A DNA stretch of 37,108 nucleotides from Amycolatopsis marina (GTDB lineage: Bacteria; Actinomycetota; Actinomycetes; Mycobacteriales; Pseudonocardiaceae): positions 1 to 37,108 of the forward strand of contig NZ_FOKG01000035.1 of NCBI RefSeq assembly GCF_900111885.1, read 5' to 3'. A program made the position numbers and the translations under genes. Numbering within the stretch: position 1 is the stretch's first letter; each line of letters starts with the position of its first letter. Under the pieces are notes generated by a model. It was not told the origin of the DNA and did no database searches. It worked only from the letters and a program-made list of their open reading frames with translations. Below are positions 1-7,829 of this stretch, in pieces.

Positions 1-1001
1 GTTTCAATGCGGTGCATATTCCTGAGGAGTTCGCGGGTCAGGGTGCGGATGCGGTGTCGGCGTGCGTTGTGATCGAGGAGGTCGCGCGGGTTGATGCGTC
101 GGCGTCGTTGATTCCCGCGGTGAACAAGTTGGGGACGCAGCCGATTTTGTTGTCGGGGTCGGAGCAGGTGAAGAAGTTGGTGTTGCCGGCGATCGCGGCG
201 GGGGAGATGGCCTCGTATGCGTTGTCGGAGCGGGAGGCGGGCTCGGACACGGCGTCGATGCGGGTGCGGGCGCGGTTGTCGGGGGATGAGTGGGTGCTCA
301 ATGGGACGAAGTGCTGGATCACGAATGCGGGGGTGTCGTCGTGGTACACGGTGATGGCGGTGACGGATCCGGCGGCGGAGAAGAAGGCGGATGGGATTTC
401 GGCGTTTGTGGTGCATGCCGATGATCCGGGGTTTTCGGTGGGGGCGAAGGAGCGGAAGTTGGGGATCAAGGGGTCGCCGACGTGTGAGATCCATTTCGAG
501 GATTGTGTGATTCCGGGGGATCGGATTGTCGGGGAGCCGGGTACGGGGTTGCGGACGGCGTTGCGGACGTTGGATCACACGCGGCCGACGATCGGGGCGC
601 AGGCGTTGGGGATCGCGCAGGGTGCGTTGGATGCGGCGTTGGGGTATGTGAAGGAGCGTCGGCAGTTCGGGCGTGCGGTGGGGGAGTTTCAGGGGGTGCA
701 GTTCATGTTGGCGGATATGGGGACGAAGATCGAGGCGGCGCGGCATTTGGTGTATGCGTCGGCGGCGGCGAGTGAGCGTGGGGATGCGCGGGCGAGTTTC
801 ATGGCGAGTGCGGCGAAGTCGTATGCCTCGGATGTGGCGATGGCGGTCACCACGGATGCGGTGCAGTTGTTCGGTGGGGCGGGGTACACGCGGGACTTCC
901 CGGTGGAGCGGATGATGCGCGACGCGAAGATCACCCAGATCTATGAGGGCACGAACCAGATCCAGCGCCTGGTCATGGCCCGCCAACTCCTCAAAGGCTG
1001 A
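1..1001 (+). CDS. Acyl-CoA dehydrogenase, 5'-truncated by the window edge
   Basis: FAD-dependent acyl-CoA dehydrogenase, which oxidises acyl-CoA to 2-enoyl-CoA. The frame is open from base 3 (reading F-N-A-V-H-I-P-E-E), so the GTG at 12 is internal; the family is about 380-390 residues and roughly 50-60 N-terminal residues are missing. Visible family motifs are YALSEREAGSD, RRQFGRAVGEFQGVQF and the C-terminal IYEGTNQIQR, whose Glu (nt 945-947) is the expected catalytic base. The neighbourhood resembles the mycobacterial fadE25 region. Codon use is odd: up to about nt 880 leucine is almost always TTG and glycine very often GGG, while the last dozen codons return to the CTG/CTC/GGC pattern of the neighbours. 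This skew also opens long antisense frames, which I do not call. The family is secure; the exact substrate is not. Confidence 0.95.
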   Translation, partial: FNAVHIPEEFAGQGADAVSACVVIEEVARVDASASLIPAVNKLGTQPILLSGSEQVKKLVLPAIAAGEMASYALSEREAGSDTASMRVRARLSGDEWVLNGTKCWITNAGVSSWYTVMAVTDPAAEKKADGISAFVVHADDPGFSVGAKERKLGIKGSPTCEIHFEDCVIPGDRIVGEPGTGLRTALRTLDHTRPTIGAQALGIAQGALDAALGYVKERRQFGRAVGEFQGVQFMLADMGTKIEAARHLVYASAAASERGDARASFMASAAKSYASDVAMAVTTDAVQLFGGAGYTRDFPVERMMRDAKITQIYEGTNQIQRLVMARQLLKG

Positions 1002-1010
1002 GCCCTGGGA

Positions 1011-1061
1011 GTTCCCCAATGTGGCATTGGGGGCATCTGACGTCCCCAATGCCACATTGGG
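1011..1061. repeat. Two inverted CCCAATG palindromes, possible terminator
   Basis: Ten bases after the acyl-CoA dehydrogenase stop lie two short palindromes. The first, 1014-1032, is CCCCAATG-TGG-CATTGGGG. The second, 1044-1061, is CCCCAATG-CCA-CATTGGG. Each can fold alone, and they are also inverted copies of each other, so 1011-1061 can form one longer hairpin. The position fits a terminator or a dispersed intergenic repeat. There is no T-tract. Confidence 0.7.
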
Positions 1062-1121
1062 AACATCCACCCCGCACCGCATCCCATCCTTAGGTCGGTG
1101 TGCGGGACACCACAGGATCGG

Positions 1122-1127
1122 TAGCGT
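1122..1127 (+). promoter_or_regulatory. -10 element TAGCGT, leaderless start at 1134
   Basis: TAGCGT fits the actinobacterial TAnnnT -10 and ends 6 nt before ATG 1134. No Shine-Dalgarno sequence precedes that ATG, so the transcript probably starts at the start codon. Confidence 0.5.
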
Positions 1128-1133
1128 CTGCCT

Positions 1134-1349
1134 ATGTGGTTCGTCGTGGGCGTTTCCGCTGTCGTTGTCGCGTTGCTGGCGGTGGCGGTGGTGGTTGACC
1201 TGCGCGACCGCAAACGAGGCGGCACGCGCAGGATTCTGCTGCCCGGCTGGCTCGAACGCAGGGGTCGCGGTGCGATGGCCGCCAGTCCGATCGCCTGGAA
1301 AGCCGAGGACTACCGGCCGAGGTCGCCGAGGGAACGCGAGCACGAATAG
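1134..1349 (+). CDS. Small single-pass membrane protein
   Basis: 71 residues. Residues 3-22 form one hydrophobic helix rich in Val and Ala, followed at once by a charged DLRDRKRGG stretch and a basic cytoplasmic tail (RRGRG, RPRSPRERE). This gives a likely N-out/C-in topology with no other recognisable domain. The start is chosen because ATG 1134 lies 6 nt after a -10-like TAGCGT. It stands alone between the acyl-CoA dehydrogenase and the DoxX gene. I do not recognise a family; the hydrophobic-then-basic layout and its fit between neighbours support a real gene. Confidence 0.65.
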   Translation: MWFVVGVSAVVVALLAVAVVVDLRDRKRGGTRRILLPGWLERRGRGAMAASPIAWKAEDYRPRSPREREHE

Positions 1350-1395
1350 CTTTCACGTCGACTTCAACACTCCAGCTCTACCGTGATCCCTGATA

Positions 1396-1409
1396 GTTGA
1401 AAGTTCAAC
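1396..1409. promoter_or_regulatory. Perfect inverted repeat GTTGAA-AG-TTCAAC upstream of DoxX gene
   Basis: Six-base perfect arms separated by AG, 24 bp before ATG 1434. The size and symmetry suit a small winged-helix repressor, such as those that control many DoxX genes. No regulator gene is adjacent, so the binding protein is unknown. Confidence 0.45.
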
Positions 1410-1433
1410 CTAGAGCACAGGGAGCTGTTGGGG

Positions 1434-1856
1434 ATGTTCGCTCGAGTGCAGGACGCGGTCGCGTTGCTGGGCCGAATCGGGGTGGCCGTGGTGTTTCTCG
1501 CCCACGGTCTGCAGAAGTGGGACAACGGAATCAGTGCGACGGCCGACGCGTTCGACGGCATGGGAATTCCGCTGCCGACCGTGGCGGCCGTGTTCACCAT
1601 CGCCGTCGAAATCCTGGGGTCGATCGCCTTCCTGATCGGCCTCGCGCTACCGCTGGTCGGTGTCGGGTACGCGGTCGTCGGACTCGGCGCGCTGCTCGGC
1701 GTGCACCTGGACAACGGGCTGACCGGCGATGGTGGCTACGAGTTGGTGCTGGTGCTCGCGCTGGCCGGGCTCGCGCTCGGTTTCAACGGTGGCCGGATCT
1801 CCCTCGACCATGTCCTGCTGCGTCGCGGCCGGGCCAAGGAGCCGCAGGCCGTGTGA
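1434..1856 (+). CDS. DoxX family membrane protein
   Basis: 140-residue polytopic membrane protein with about four hydrophobic helices. The N-terminal block ALLGRIGVAVVFLAHGLQKW carries the H-G-x-x-K/W pattern typical of DoxX, followed by FDGMGIPLPTVAAVF and a C-terminal NGGRISLDHVLL. DoxX proteins are small inner-membrane proteins linked in some bacteria to thiol or oxidative stress; substrates are poorly defined. The start is ATG 1434 because AGGGAG lies 9 nt upstream; a TTG at 1428, two codons earlier in the same frame, is the alternative. A perfect inverted repeat just upstream suggests repressor control. It is convergent with the TIGR03089 gene. Confidence 0.9.
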   Translation: MFARVQDAVALLGRIGVAVVFLAHGLQKWDNGISATADAFDGMGIPLPTVAAVFTIAVEILGSIAFLIGLALPLVGVGYAVVGLGALLGVHLDNGLTGDGGYELVLVLALAGLALGFNGGRISLDHVLLRRGRAKEPQAV

Positions 1857-1866
1857 CGCGCGCCGG

Positions 1867-2577
1867 TCAGGGGAGCAGGTCGACCGTGGTGCGCTCGGCG
1901 TTCCTGCGGTCGGCCAGCTTCGCCTGGTCGGCGTGCGTGACCTGCACCAGATGCGCGCCTGCGGACAGCGGCGCGAGCAACCCGACCAGTGCCCCCTCGG
2001 GCAATGCCCAGTCCAGTGTGGACAATACTCGGTCGGTTCCGGAGATGCCCGAGGTCTCGGCGTGCGAAGCGGCCCGCGCCAGCACGTCGTCCACCGTCTC
2101 CCCGAGGAGTGCGGGAGTGGTGCTCGGGATCGGAAACATCGGGGCGAAGTCGTCACCGGCCAGCCGCGCCTCCGACAGGTAGTCGAACGCACCGTCCGCC
2201 GGTGTGCTCGGCAGCCCTCTGCCCAACGGGTCCAGCGCCACGACAGCGGTGGCTTCGGCGGCACTCGTGCTCGTGTCCGGTCCGACGAAGGCCACCTTCG
2301 CTCCCGCCGCGTCCGACGTGACGTCGGCTCCGCACCACCACGCACCGAGCAGCACGCCCGCGGTCTGCCAGTGCGCGGGCAGCGCGACGGCGACCCTGTC
2401 ACCCGGCTCCACGTCGAACTCCTCGACCAGCCAGTTCGCGGTCTTGGCCGCCCAGTTGGCCACCGTCGCCACCGACAGCTCGATCCGGCTACCCGCCTCG
2501 TCGTCGTAGTGGGTGATCAGTGGACGGGCCGCGGCGGTGTTCAGCAGCGGGCGCAGAAGATGCTCGGTGATGCTCAC
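1867..2577 (-). CDS. TIGR03089 family protein (short AMP-binding-like)
   Basis: 236 residues, matching the actinobacterial TIGR03089 family, which looks like the N-terminal part of an acyl-AMP ligase without the adenylation core. Seen here are the ligase-like VATVANWAAKTANWLVEEF and EPGDRVAVALPAHWQTAGVLLGAWWCGA segments; the P-loop and the C-terminal ligase domain are absent, so an active ligase is unlikely. It lies directly downstream of an LCP gene, as in mycobacteria (Rv3268/Rv3267 region, from memory). GTG 2577 is the start; TAGGTT on the minus strand ends 6 nt upstream, so it is probably read from its own leaderless promoter in the 45-bp gap. Biochemical role unknown. Confidence 0.85.
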   Translation of the reverse strand: MSITEHLLRPLLNTAAARPLITHYDDEAGSRIELSVATVANWAAKTANWLVEEFDVEPGDRVAVALPAHWQTAGVLLGAWWCGADVTSDAAGAKVAFVGPDTSTSAAEATAVVALDPLGRGLPSTPADGAFDYLSEARLAGDDFAPMFPIPSTTPALLGETVDDVLARAASHAETSGISGTDRVLSTLDWALPEGALVGLLAPLSAGAHLVQVTHADQAKLADRRNAERTTVDLLP

Positions 2578-2583
2578 CCCACG

Positions 2584-2589
2584 AACCTA
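2584..2589 (-). promoter_or_regulatory. -10 element TAGGTT, leaderless start at 2577
   Basis: Minus-strand TAGGTT is followed by six bases and then GTG 2577. The upstream sequence has no ribosome-binding site. Confidence 0.55.
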
Positions 2590-2622
2590 ACCGCCCGCCG
2601 GACCCGGAAAGCTGACGGGGCA

Positions 2623-4023
2623 CTAATTCACGCAGACCACCCCGTCAGCGGTGATCTCCGTCTGCGCGCGCGCCGAGCCCGCTGCGCTGCCCCCGCCCTG
2701 CGCCGGGGCGGAGGTCGGCGTCGTCCCGGTGTCCCGGCCGGCCAGCGCTGCCACAAAACCGCGCACGGCCGCCTCGTCGACCTCGATGATGCTCTGGCCG
2801 TCCGGGCTGCGGCTGCCGACCGTCACCACCGGAATCGTCACGAAGCTGATGTCGCCGGAGGCGATGCCCTTGGCCTGCTCGGCGAACTCCAGCAGGTCGA
2901 GATCCGGATCGAGCACCAGGGAGCGATGCACCGTGTCCACCAGTTCGTTCAGCTTCGACGGGCTGGTCAACGTGCCCGCGGAGAGCACCTGGTGCAGTGC
3001 CGAGGCCAGGAACGCCTGCTGCCGGACGATCCGGTCGAGGTCACCGCGCGGGAGGTTCTTGCGTTGACGCACGAACGACAGCGCCTCGCCCCCGGAAACT
3101 ACCTGCGGTCCCGCCCGGAAGTCGGCGCCGGAGTCCTTGTCCTCGGTGGGCTGGTTCAGGCAGACGTCGACCCCGCCCAGCGCCTCGGTGAGCAGGTAGA
3201 ACCCGAGCAGGCTGACCTCGGCGTAGTGGTCGACGCGGACGCGGGTGAGATCCTGCACCGTTCGCACGAGCGCGCGACGGCCCGCCTGGTCGGACTCCCG
3301 CTCGATCTCCGCCTGGTCGTTCATTCCCTCGGCGCGCAGCTCAGCCGCGGCGGCGGCCTTCGCGACCCCGTAGGCCGAGTTGATCTTGTCATTGCCGCCG
3401 TGCGGGACGTCGACCCAGGTGTCCCTGGGGATCGACACTCCTGTCGGTTCGCCACCGTCCTTCGGGATGCGGAGCAGGATCAGGGTGTCCGTGTTGATTC
3501 CGGCCTTGCTCTCGGTGCGCAACTCCTTGAGCACCTCGAGTGGCAGGGGGTGACCCTGCATGTCGGTGCGCGCATCCGTGCCGACCAGGAGGATGTCCGT
3601 CGCCCCGTCGTCCTGTGGCGGCGCGACGCTTTCGTCCTGCTCGATGAGCGCGTCGGTGGTGCGGACGTTGTCCTGCACCCGATCCAGCGTCGCGTAGGCG
3701 TAGCCGGTGGCGACCAGGGCCGTGGCCGACAGCAGCGCCACCAGTGTGCGGACGGCGGCGCGGCGTGCCCTGCCCTTCCGGCGCCGCCGGGGAGCCAGCG
3801 GCGCGGCGACGCCGGACCGAGAGTGCGGCGTCGGCTCGGGCTTCTGGGTGTCCGCCGTCCCGGTGGCTCCGGTCGCGACGACCTCGTCGGTCTCGTCGGT
3901 CTCGTCGGGCTGGGAAGACTCCGGGGAATCGGCGGGCTCGGGGGGATCGGCGGTCGTCTCGTGCTCGGCCCCGGTGTTCTCGTCCTCGCCCGCCCCGGGA
4001 TCCCGATCGTCGCTGTCGGTCAC
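2623..4023 (-). CDS. LytR-CpsA-Psr (LCP) family cell-wall polymer ligase
   Basis: LCP proteins transfer lipid-linked glycopolymers to peptidoglycan; in rhamnose-making actinobacteria the likely polymer is arabinogalactan. Order: an acidic, Ser/Thr/Pro-rich cytoplasmic region (about residues 1-75), a basic stretch PRRRRKGRARR, one membrane helix (about 90-113), then an extracytoplasmic LCP domain (about 140-370) with ILLVGTDARTD, SIPRDTWV and FVRQRKNLPRGDLDRIVRQQ, which carry the Asp and Arg residues that bind pyrophosphate and metal. Unlike its neighbour there is no LytR_C domain; a Gly/Ser/Ala linker leads to a tail ITADGVVCVN. The start at 4023 is 8 nt after GGGGAGG; GTG 4032 in the same frame is the alternative. 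A separate paralogue lies at 4137-5672. Confidence 0.9.
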   Translation of the reverse strand: MTDSDDRDPGAGEDENTGAEHETTADPPEPADSPESSQPDETDETDEVVATGATGTADTQKPEPTPHSRSGVAAPLAPRRRRKGRARRAAVRTLVALLSATALVATGYAYATLDRVQDNVRTTDALIEQDESVAPPQDDGATDILLVGTDARTDMQGHPLPLEVLKELRTESKAGINTDTLILLRIPKDGGEPTGVSIPRDTWVDVPHGGNDKINSAYGVAKAAAAAELRAEGMNDQAEIERESDQAGRRALVRTVQDLTRVRVDHYAEVSLLGFYLLTEALGGVDVCLNQPTEDKDSGADFRAGPQVVSGGEALSFVRQRKNLPRGDLDRIVRQQAFLASALHQVLSAGTLTSPSKLNELVDTVHRSLVLDPDLDLLEFAEQAKGIASGDISFVTIPVVTVGSRSPDGQSIIEVDEAAVRGFVAALAGRDTGTTPTSAPAQGGGSAAGSARAQTEITADGVVCVN

Positions 4024-4136
4024 ACCGGTCACCTCCCCTCCCCGCCTCGGCTGCTGCCGAAGTCTGCCCTGACCAGGCTAGGGCACCGGAGCAGTACCGG
4101 TGGCCATTGGCGGGAACATCACCGGTCCGGCCGAGG

Positions 4137-5672
4137 TCAGTTGACGCAGGTCACGTCACCCGCGGTGATCGGCTTCCGCGTGGCGTCGCCGCCGGTGTCC
4201 CTGGTGTCGGTCTCCGGGGGTTGCTGGGCCGCTGCGCCCTGTGGGCTGGAGGAGCCCGACGAGTAGTCCGTGCCGAGCAGCAGTCGCACATGGCCCGCTT
4301 CGACGTCAGTGTCCGGCTCGCCGGTCAGCGACATCCCGAGTACCTGGCTCAGCGCCTCGACGCTGTTCCCCTCGCCGGGTGGGTGCCGGACGACCGTGGA
4401 TGATCGGGTGGCGATCGCGGTGGTCCCGCTGCCGTCGAACCCGGCGCTGTCGAGCTGTGCGCGCACCCGGTTGCCCAGCGCGGAGACGCCTGAGGCGTTG
4501 AACAGTTCCACCGTGATCGACTCCGCCCCTGCGATGTCCGCGATGGCGCCTTCGTCCTTCCGGGACTCGCCCTCGGTGCCGATCACCTCGTCCACAAAGG
4601 TCTGGACCTGCTGGACGTCGACCTCGACCACGTCGGCCCCGCCGATGCGGGCATTGCCCACCACCGGAATCGTGCGGAACTCGATGTTGCCCCCGGTGAG
4701 CCCGCGCATCTGTCCCGCGAACTCGAGCAGGTCCCAGTCCTCGGAGAGCACGACCGACTTCTTCACCGCGGACACCAGCTCGGAGATCTTCGACGGGCTG
4801 GTGAGCACATCGGTGGAGATGACCTTGCGGGCCAGGCCGGACAGGAAGGCCTGCTGGCGGGCGATCCGGTCGAGGTCGTAGTTCTCCAGTTCATAGCGCT
4901 GCCGGACGAAGGCCAGTGCCTGCACACCCTCGATTGTCTGCCTGCCCGCGGGCAGGTCGATTCCCGACCGGATTTCCTTGACCGGTTCCTTGAGGCACAC
5001 TTCGATGCCGCCGATGGCGTTCGTGATCTCGTAGAAACTCGCGAGGTTGACCTCGGCGTACCGGTCGATCAGTCCCGGCTTGCCGACGAACTGTTCGATC
5101 GTGGCGATCAGGTTCTTCCTGCCTGCGGTCTTGGCCCGCTCGTCGATCGCCTTCAGGTCGTCCTCGCCCTGCTGCATCAGGGTGCTGTGGGTGTCGTTGT
5201 AGGCGTAGGCGAAAGCGCTGTTGAGCTTGTGTGTCCCGTACCCGCCGTTGATTTCCACCCAGGAGTCGCGGGGGAAGGAGATGGCGACGGCGCGGGTGCC
5301 GTCCTGGGGTATGTGCACCAGAATCATGGTGTCGGTCGATCGCTGCCCGTCGGCCTTGCCCGCGTGCAGCTGGTCGAGCACCTCGCGCGGTAGCGGATTG
5401 CCGTCATTGTCGGTCCGGCTGTCCTGCCCGACGAGCAGAATGTCGATGGCACCGTCCAGCGGGACGGCCTGTGGCTTCGAGTCGAAGACGTTGGTGGTGG
5501 CGAGGCCCTCGTTGAGGCTCCCGACGAACTGCCAGCCGTACCAGGTCAGGGCCAGCACCACCACGGATACGACGGACAGCAGTGCCTTGCCGCTGTACAG
5601 CATGAACACCGCAAGACCGCCGCGGTCGCGCACTACGGGCTTCTCGGTCATGCGTCGTGGCCAGTCGGTCAC
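4137..5672 (-). CDS. LCP family protein with C-terminal LytR_C domain
   Basis: 511-residue type II membrane protein. One helix (about residues 28-50) anchors an extracytoplasmic LCP catalytic domain (about 75-330) with ILLVGQDSRTDNDG, SFPRDSWVEI and FVRQRYELENYDLDRIARQQ, the Asp/Arg sites of phosphotransferase chemistry. A LytR_C domain follows, recognisable by ITVELFNASGVSALGNRV (about 385-400) and a later LLLGTDY. The tail ITAGDVTCVN nearly repeats the tail of the LCP protein at 2623-4023. GTG 5672 has GGGAGGAG 6 nt upstream, a strong ribosome site. It diverges from rmlB across 205 bp. Joining rhamnose-containing polymer to peptidoglycan is the likely job, by family and neighbours. Confidence 0.92.
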   Translation of the reverse strand: MTDWPRRMTEKPVVRDRGGLAVFMLYSGKALLSVVSVVVLALTWYGWQFVGSLNEGLATTNVFDSKPQAVPLDGAIDILLVGQDSRTDNDGNPLPREVLDQLHAGKADGQRSTDTMILVHIPQDGTRAVAISFPRDSWVEINGGYGTHKLNSAFAYAYNDTHSTLMQQGEDDLKAIDERAKTAGRKNLIATIEQFVGKPGLIDRYAEVNLASFYEITNAIGGIEVCLKEPVKEIRSGIDLPAGRQTIEGVQALAFVRQRYELENYDLDRIARQQAFLSGLARKVISTDVLTSPSKISELVSAVKKSVVLSEDWDLLEFAGQMRGLTGGNIEFRTIPVVGNARIGGADVVEVDVQQVQTFVDEVIGTEGESRKDEGAIADIAGAESITVELFNASGVSALGNRVRAQLDSAGFDGSGTTAIATRSSTVVRHPPGEGNSVEALSQVLGMSLTGEPDTDVEAGHVRLLLGTDYSSGSSSPQGAAAQQPPETDTRDTGGDATRKPITAGDVTCVN

Positions 5673-5877
5673 GCCCTGCTCCTCCCAGACGGCTGCGCCC
5701 TCACCCGCGTACCCAGCGTGGCGTGGCTACGGCCGTGTCATCTCCCACATTACTGATTTTCGTGTGAGACGTCCGTGGGTTCACGAGAGGTTGTCGATCG
5801 CCCGAGGTGACACTCGGATGTAGCAGCCGTGGCAGACTGCCCGGGTCGTCGTGCGGAATTCGAGGAGTGAGTGACAA

Positions 5878-6870
5878 ATGCGGGTGCTGGTCACCGGGGG
5901 AGCCGGATTCATCGGATCGCACTATGTCCGGCAAGTACTGTCCGGACAGTATCCGACACTCTCCGAAGCCGATGTCGTGGTGCTCGACAAGCTGACCTAC
6001 GCGGGCAGTGAGGCCAACCTGGCGCCGGTCGCGGACAGTCCGCGCCTGCGGTTCGTGCGCGGGGACATCTGCGACGCGGTGCTGACCCGTGAGCTGATGC
6101 ACGGCACCGACCTCGTGGTGCACTTCGCCGCTGAGTCGCATGTGGACCGATCAATCGCTGGATCGACGGATTTCGTGGTCACCAACGTAGTCGGCACGCA
6201 GACCCTGTTGCAGGCGGCCCTGGAAGCCGGAGTCGGCAGGTTCGTGCATGTGTCCACGGACGAGGTCTACGGGTCCATTGAGGAGGGTTCCTGGACGGAG
6301 GATCACGTGCTGGAGCCGAACTCGCCCTACTCGGCGTCCAAGGCCGCTTCGGACCTGCTGGCGCGCTCGTTCCATCGCACCCACGGTCTCCCCGTGTGTG
6401 TGACCCGGTGCTCGAACAACTACGGTCCGTACCAGTTTCCGGAGAAGGTCATCCCGCTGTTCGTCACCAACCTGCTCGACGGTGGCCAGGTTCCGCTGTA
6501 CGGCGACGGACTCAACGTGCGTGACTGGTTGCACGTGGACGATCACTGCCGGGGAATCCAACTGGTCGCCGACGGCGGCAGGCCAGGGGAGGTCTACAAC
6601 ATCGGCGGCGGTACGGAGCTGACCAACCGCGAGTTGACCGAACGTCTGCTGGCGGCGGTCGGGGCTGGCTGGGACAGGGTGCGTCCCGTCGAGGACCGCA
6701 AGGGGCACGACCGGCGGTACTCGGTCGATATCAGCAAGATCAGCACGGAACTCGGTTACCGTCCCCAGGTGGACTTCGACGCCGGTCTCGCCGACACCGT
6801 GCGGTGGTACAGCGAGCACCGGTCGTGGTGGGAACCGCTCAAGGACCGTGCCGCGCTGGTGGAAAGGTGA
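5878..6870 (+). CDS. rmlB: dTDP-glucose 4,6-dehydratase
   Basis: 330-residue short-chain dehydrogenase-type enzyme that turns dTDP-glucose into dTDP-4-keto-6-deoxyglucose, the second step of dTDP-L-rhamnose synthesis in the cytoplasm. NAD site GGAGFIGS (residues 7-14); catalytic Thr127-Asp128-Glu129 in STDEVYGS; Tyr151-Lys155 in YSASK; also CSNNYGPYQFPEKVIPLF and VRDWLHVDDHCRGI, all typical of RmlB. The length is normal for the family. GAGGAG sits upstream of ATG 5878. The rmlD start lies 5 bp after this stop, so the two are co-transcribed. Promoter expected in the 205-bp gap shared with the LCP gene. Confidence 0.97.
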   Translation: MRVLVTGGAGFIGSHYVRQVLSGQYPTLSEADVVVLDKLTYAGSEANLAPVADSPRLRFVRGDICDAVLTRELMHGTDLVVHFAAESHVDRSIAGSTDFVVTNVVGTQTLLQAALEAGVGRFVHVSTDEVYGSIEEGSWTEDHVLEPNSPYSASKAASDLLARSFHRTHGLPVCVTRCSNNYGPYQFPEKVIPLFVTNLLDGGQVPLYGDGLNVRDWLHVDDHCRGIQLVADGGRPGEVYNIGGGTELTNRELTERLLAAVGAGWDRVRPVEDRKGHDRRYSVDISKISTELGYRPQVDFDAGLADTVRWYSEHRSWWEPLKDRAALVER

Positions 6871-6875
6871 CTGTG

Positions 6876-7787
6876 ATGCCCGGACTCGTCCTGCTCGTAC
6901 CCGGAGGAACAGGCCAGCTCGGCCGGGACCTCGTGGCGCTGTCCGGCGGGGATGTCGAAGTGCGGGCACCCGGTTCCGCCGAGCTCGACCTCACCCAGGC
7001 GGGCGCGGTGGTCGAGGCAATCGCGACCATCGCCAAGTACGCCCGCGAGTCCGGGAAGCGTCCCGTGGTGGTGAATGCGGCCGCCTATACCGCAGTGGAT
7101 GCCGCTGAGTCCGAAGAGGAGCGTGCGTTCGCGCTCAACGTGGACGGTCCTCGGGTGCTGGCCGCGGCCTGCTCGTCCCGAAATGTGCCGCTGGTGCATG
7201 TCTCGACCGACTATGTGTTCGCCGGGGACGCGGACCGGCCCTACGAGCCGGAGGACGCGCTGGCACCGCGGACGGCCTACGGCCGGACGAAGGCGGCCGG
7301 GGAGGACGCGGTGCTGGGTTCCGGTGCGCGGGCCTGGATCGTGCGCACCGCGTGGTTGTACGGAATGGGCGGCGGTAACTTTGTCAAGACCATGGCCCGG
7401 TTGGAGCAAGAGCGCGAAACCGTGTCCGTTGTAGACGACCAGCACGGCTCACCGACCTGGTCGGCCGACCTGGCTTCGGGTTTGCTGGAACTGGCCACGC
7501 GAATCGTGTCGGACGAGGCGCCCGAGCACAAGGTGCTGCACGGTGCGGGCGGTGGCGAGACGACGTGGCACGGTTTCGCCAAAGCGATCTTCACCGAGCT
7601 CGGGGCCGATCCGGAACGGGTGCTGCCCTGTGCGAGCGCCGAGTTCCCCGGGCCCGCACCGCGGCCCGCCTATTCCGTGCTCTCGGACGCGTCCTGGCGC
7701 GCGGCGGGACTCACGCCGCTGCGCCCGTGGGAAGAAGCGCTGCACGAGTTCATGACGGTCAACGCCGGGTCCCTGCGTACTGGGTGA
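6876..7787 (+). CDS. rmlD: dTDP-4-dehydrorhamnose reductase
   Basis: 303-residue NADPH-dependent reductase making dTDP-L-rhamnose, the donor for WbbL-type rhamnosyltransferases. Seen: nucleotide site GGTGQLGRDL near the N-terminus, VNAAAYTAVDAAE, STDYVFAGDADRPY, the catalytic Tyr-x3-Lys in AYGRTKAAGE, and RTAWLYG. ATG 6876 is preferred because GGAAAGG is 8 nt upstream; GTG 6867, overlapping the rmlB stop, is possible. Second gene of the rmlB-rmlD pair. It converges with the membrane gene at 7830-8351. Confidence 0.95.
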   Translation: MPGLVLLVPGGTGQLGRDLVALSGGDVEVRAPGSAELDLTQAGAVVEAIATIAKYARESGKRPVVVNAAAYTAVDAAESEEERAFALNVDGPRVLAAACSSRNVPLVHVSTDYVFAGDADRPYEPEDALAPRTAYGRTKAAGEDAVLGSGARAWIVRTAWLYGMGGGNFVKTMARLEQERETVSVVDDQHGSPTWSADLASGLLELATRIVSDEAPEHKVLHGAGGGETTWHGFAKAIFTELGADPERVLPCASAEFPGPAPRPAYSVLSDASWRAAGLTPLRPWEEALHEFMTVNAGSLRTG

Positions 7788-7829
7788 GCGTTGTCCCGCT
7801 CCGCGGATTCGCCAAGCCCATGACGACGA

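Noticed and set aside
38..469. 143-residue minus-strand open frame inside the acyl-CoA dehydrogenase gene
   Set aside because: It is an antisense shadow caused by the TTG/GGG-rich coding strand; the sense frame matches a known family throughout.
1729..4266. 845-residue + strand open frame
   Set aside because: It runs antisense to the TIGR03089 and LCP genes, which have clear family motifs; its Arg/Gly/Val-rich product is typical of a high-GC shadow.
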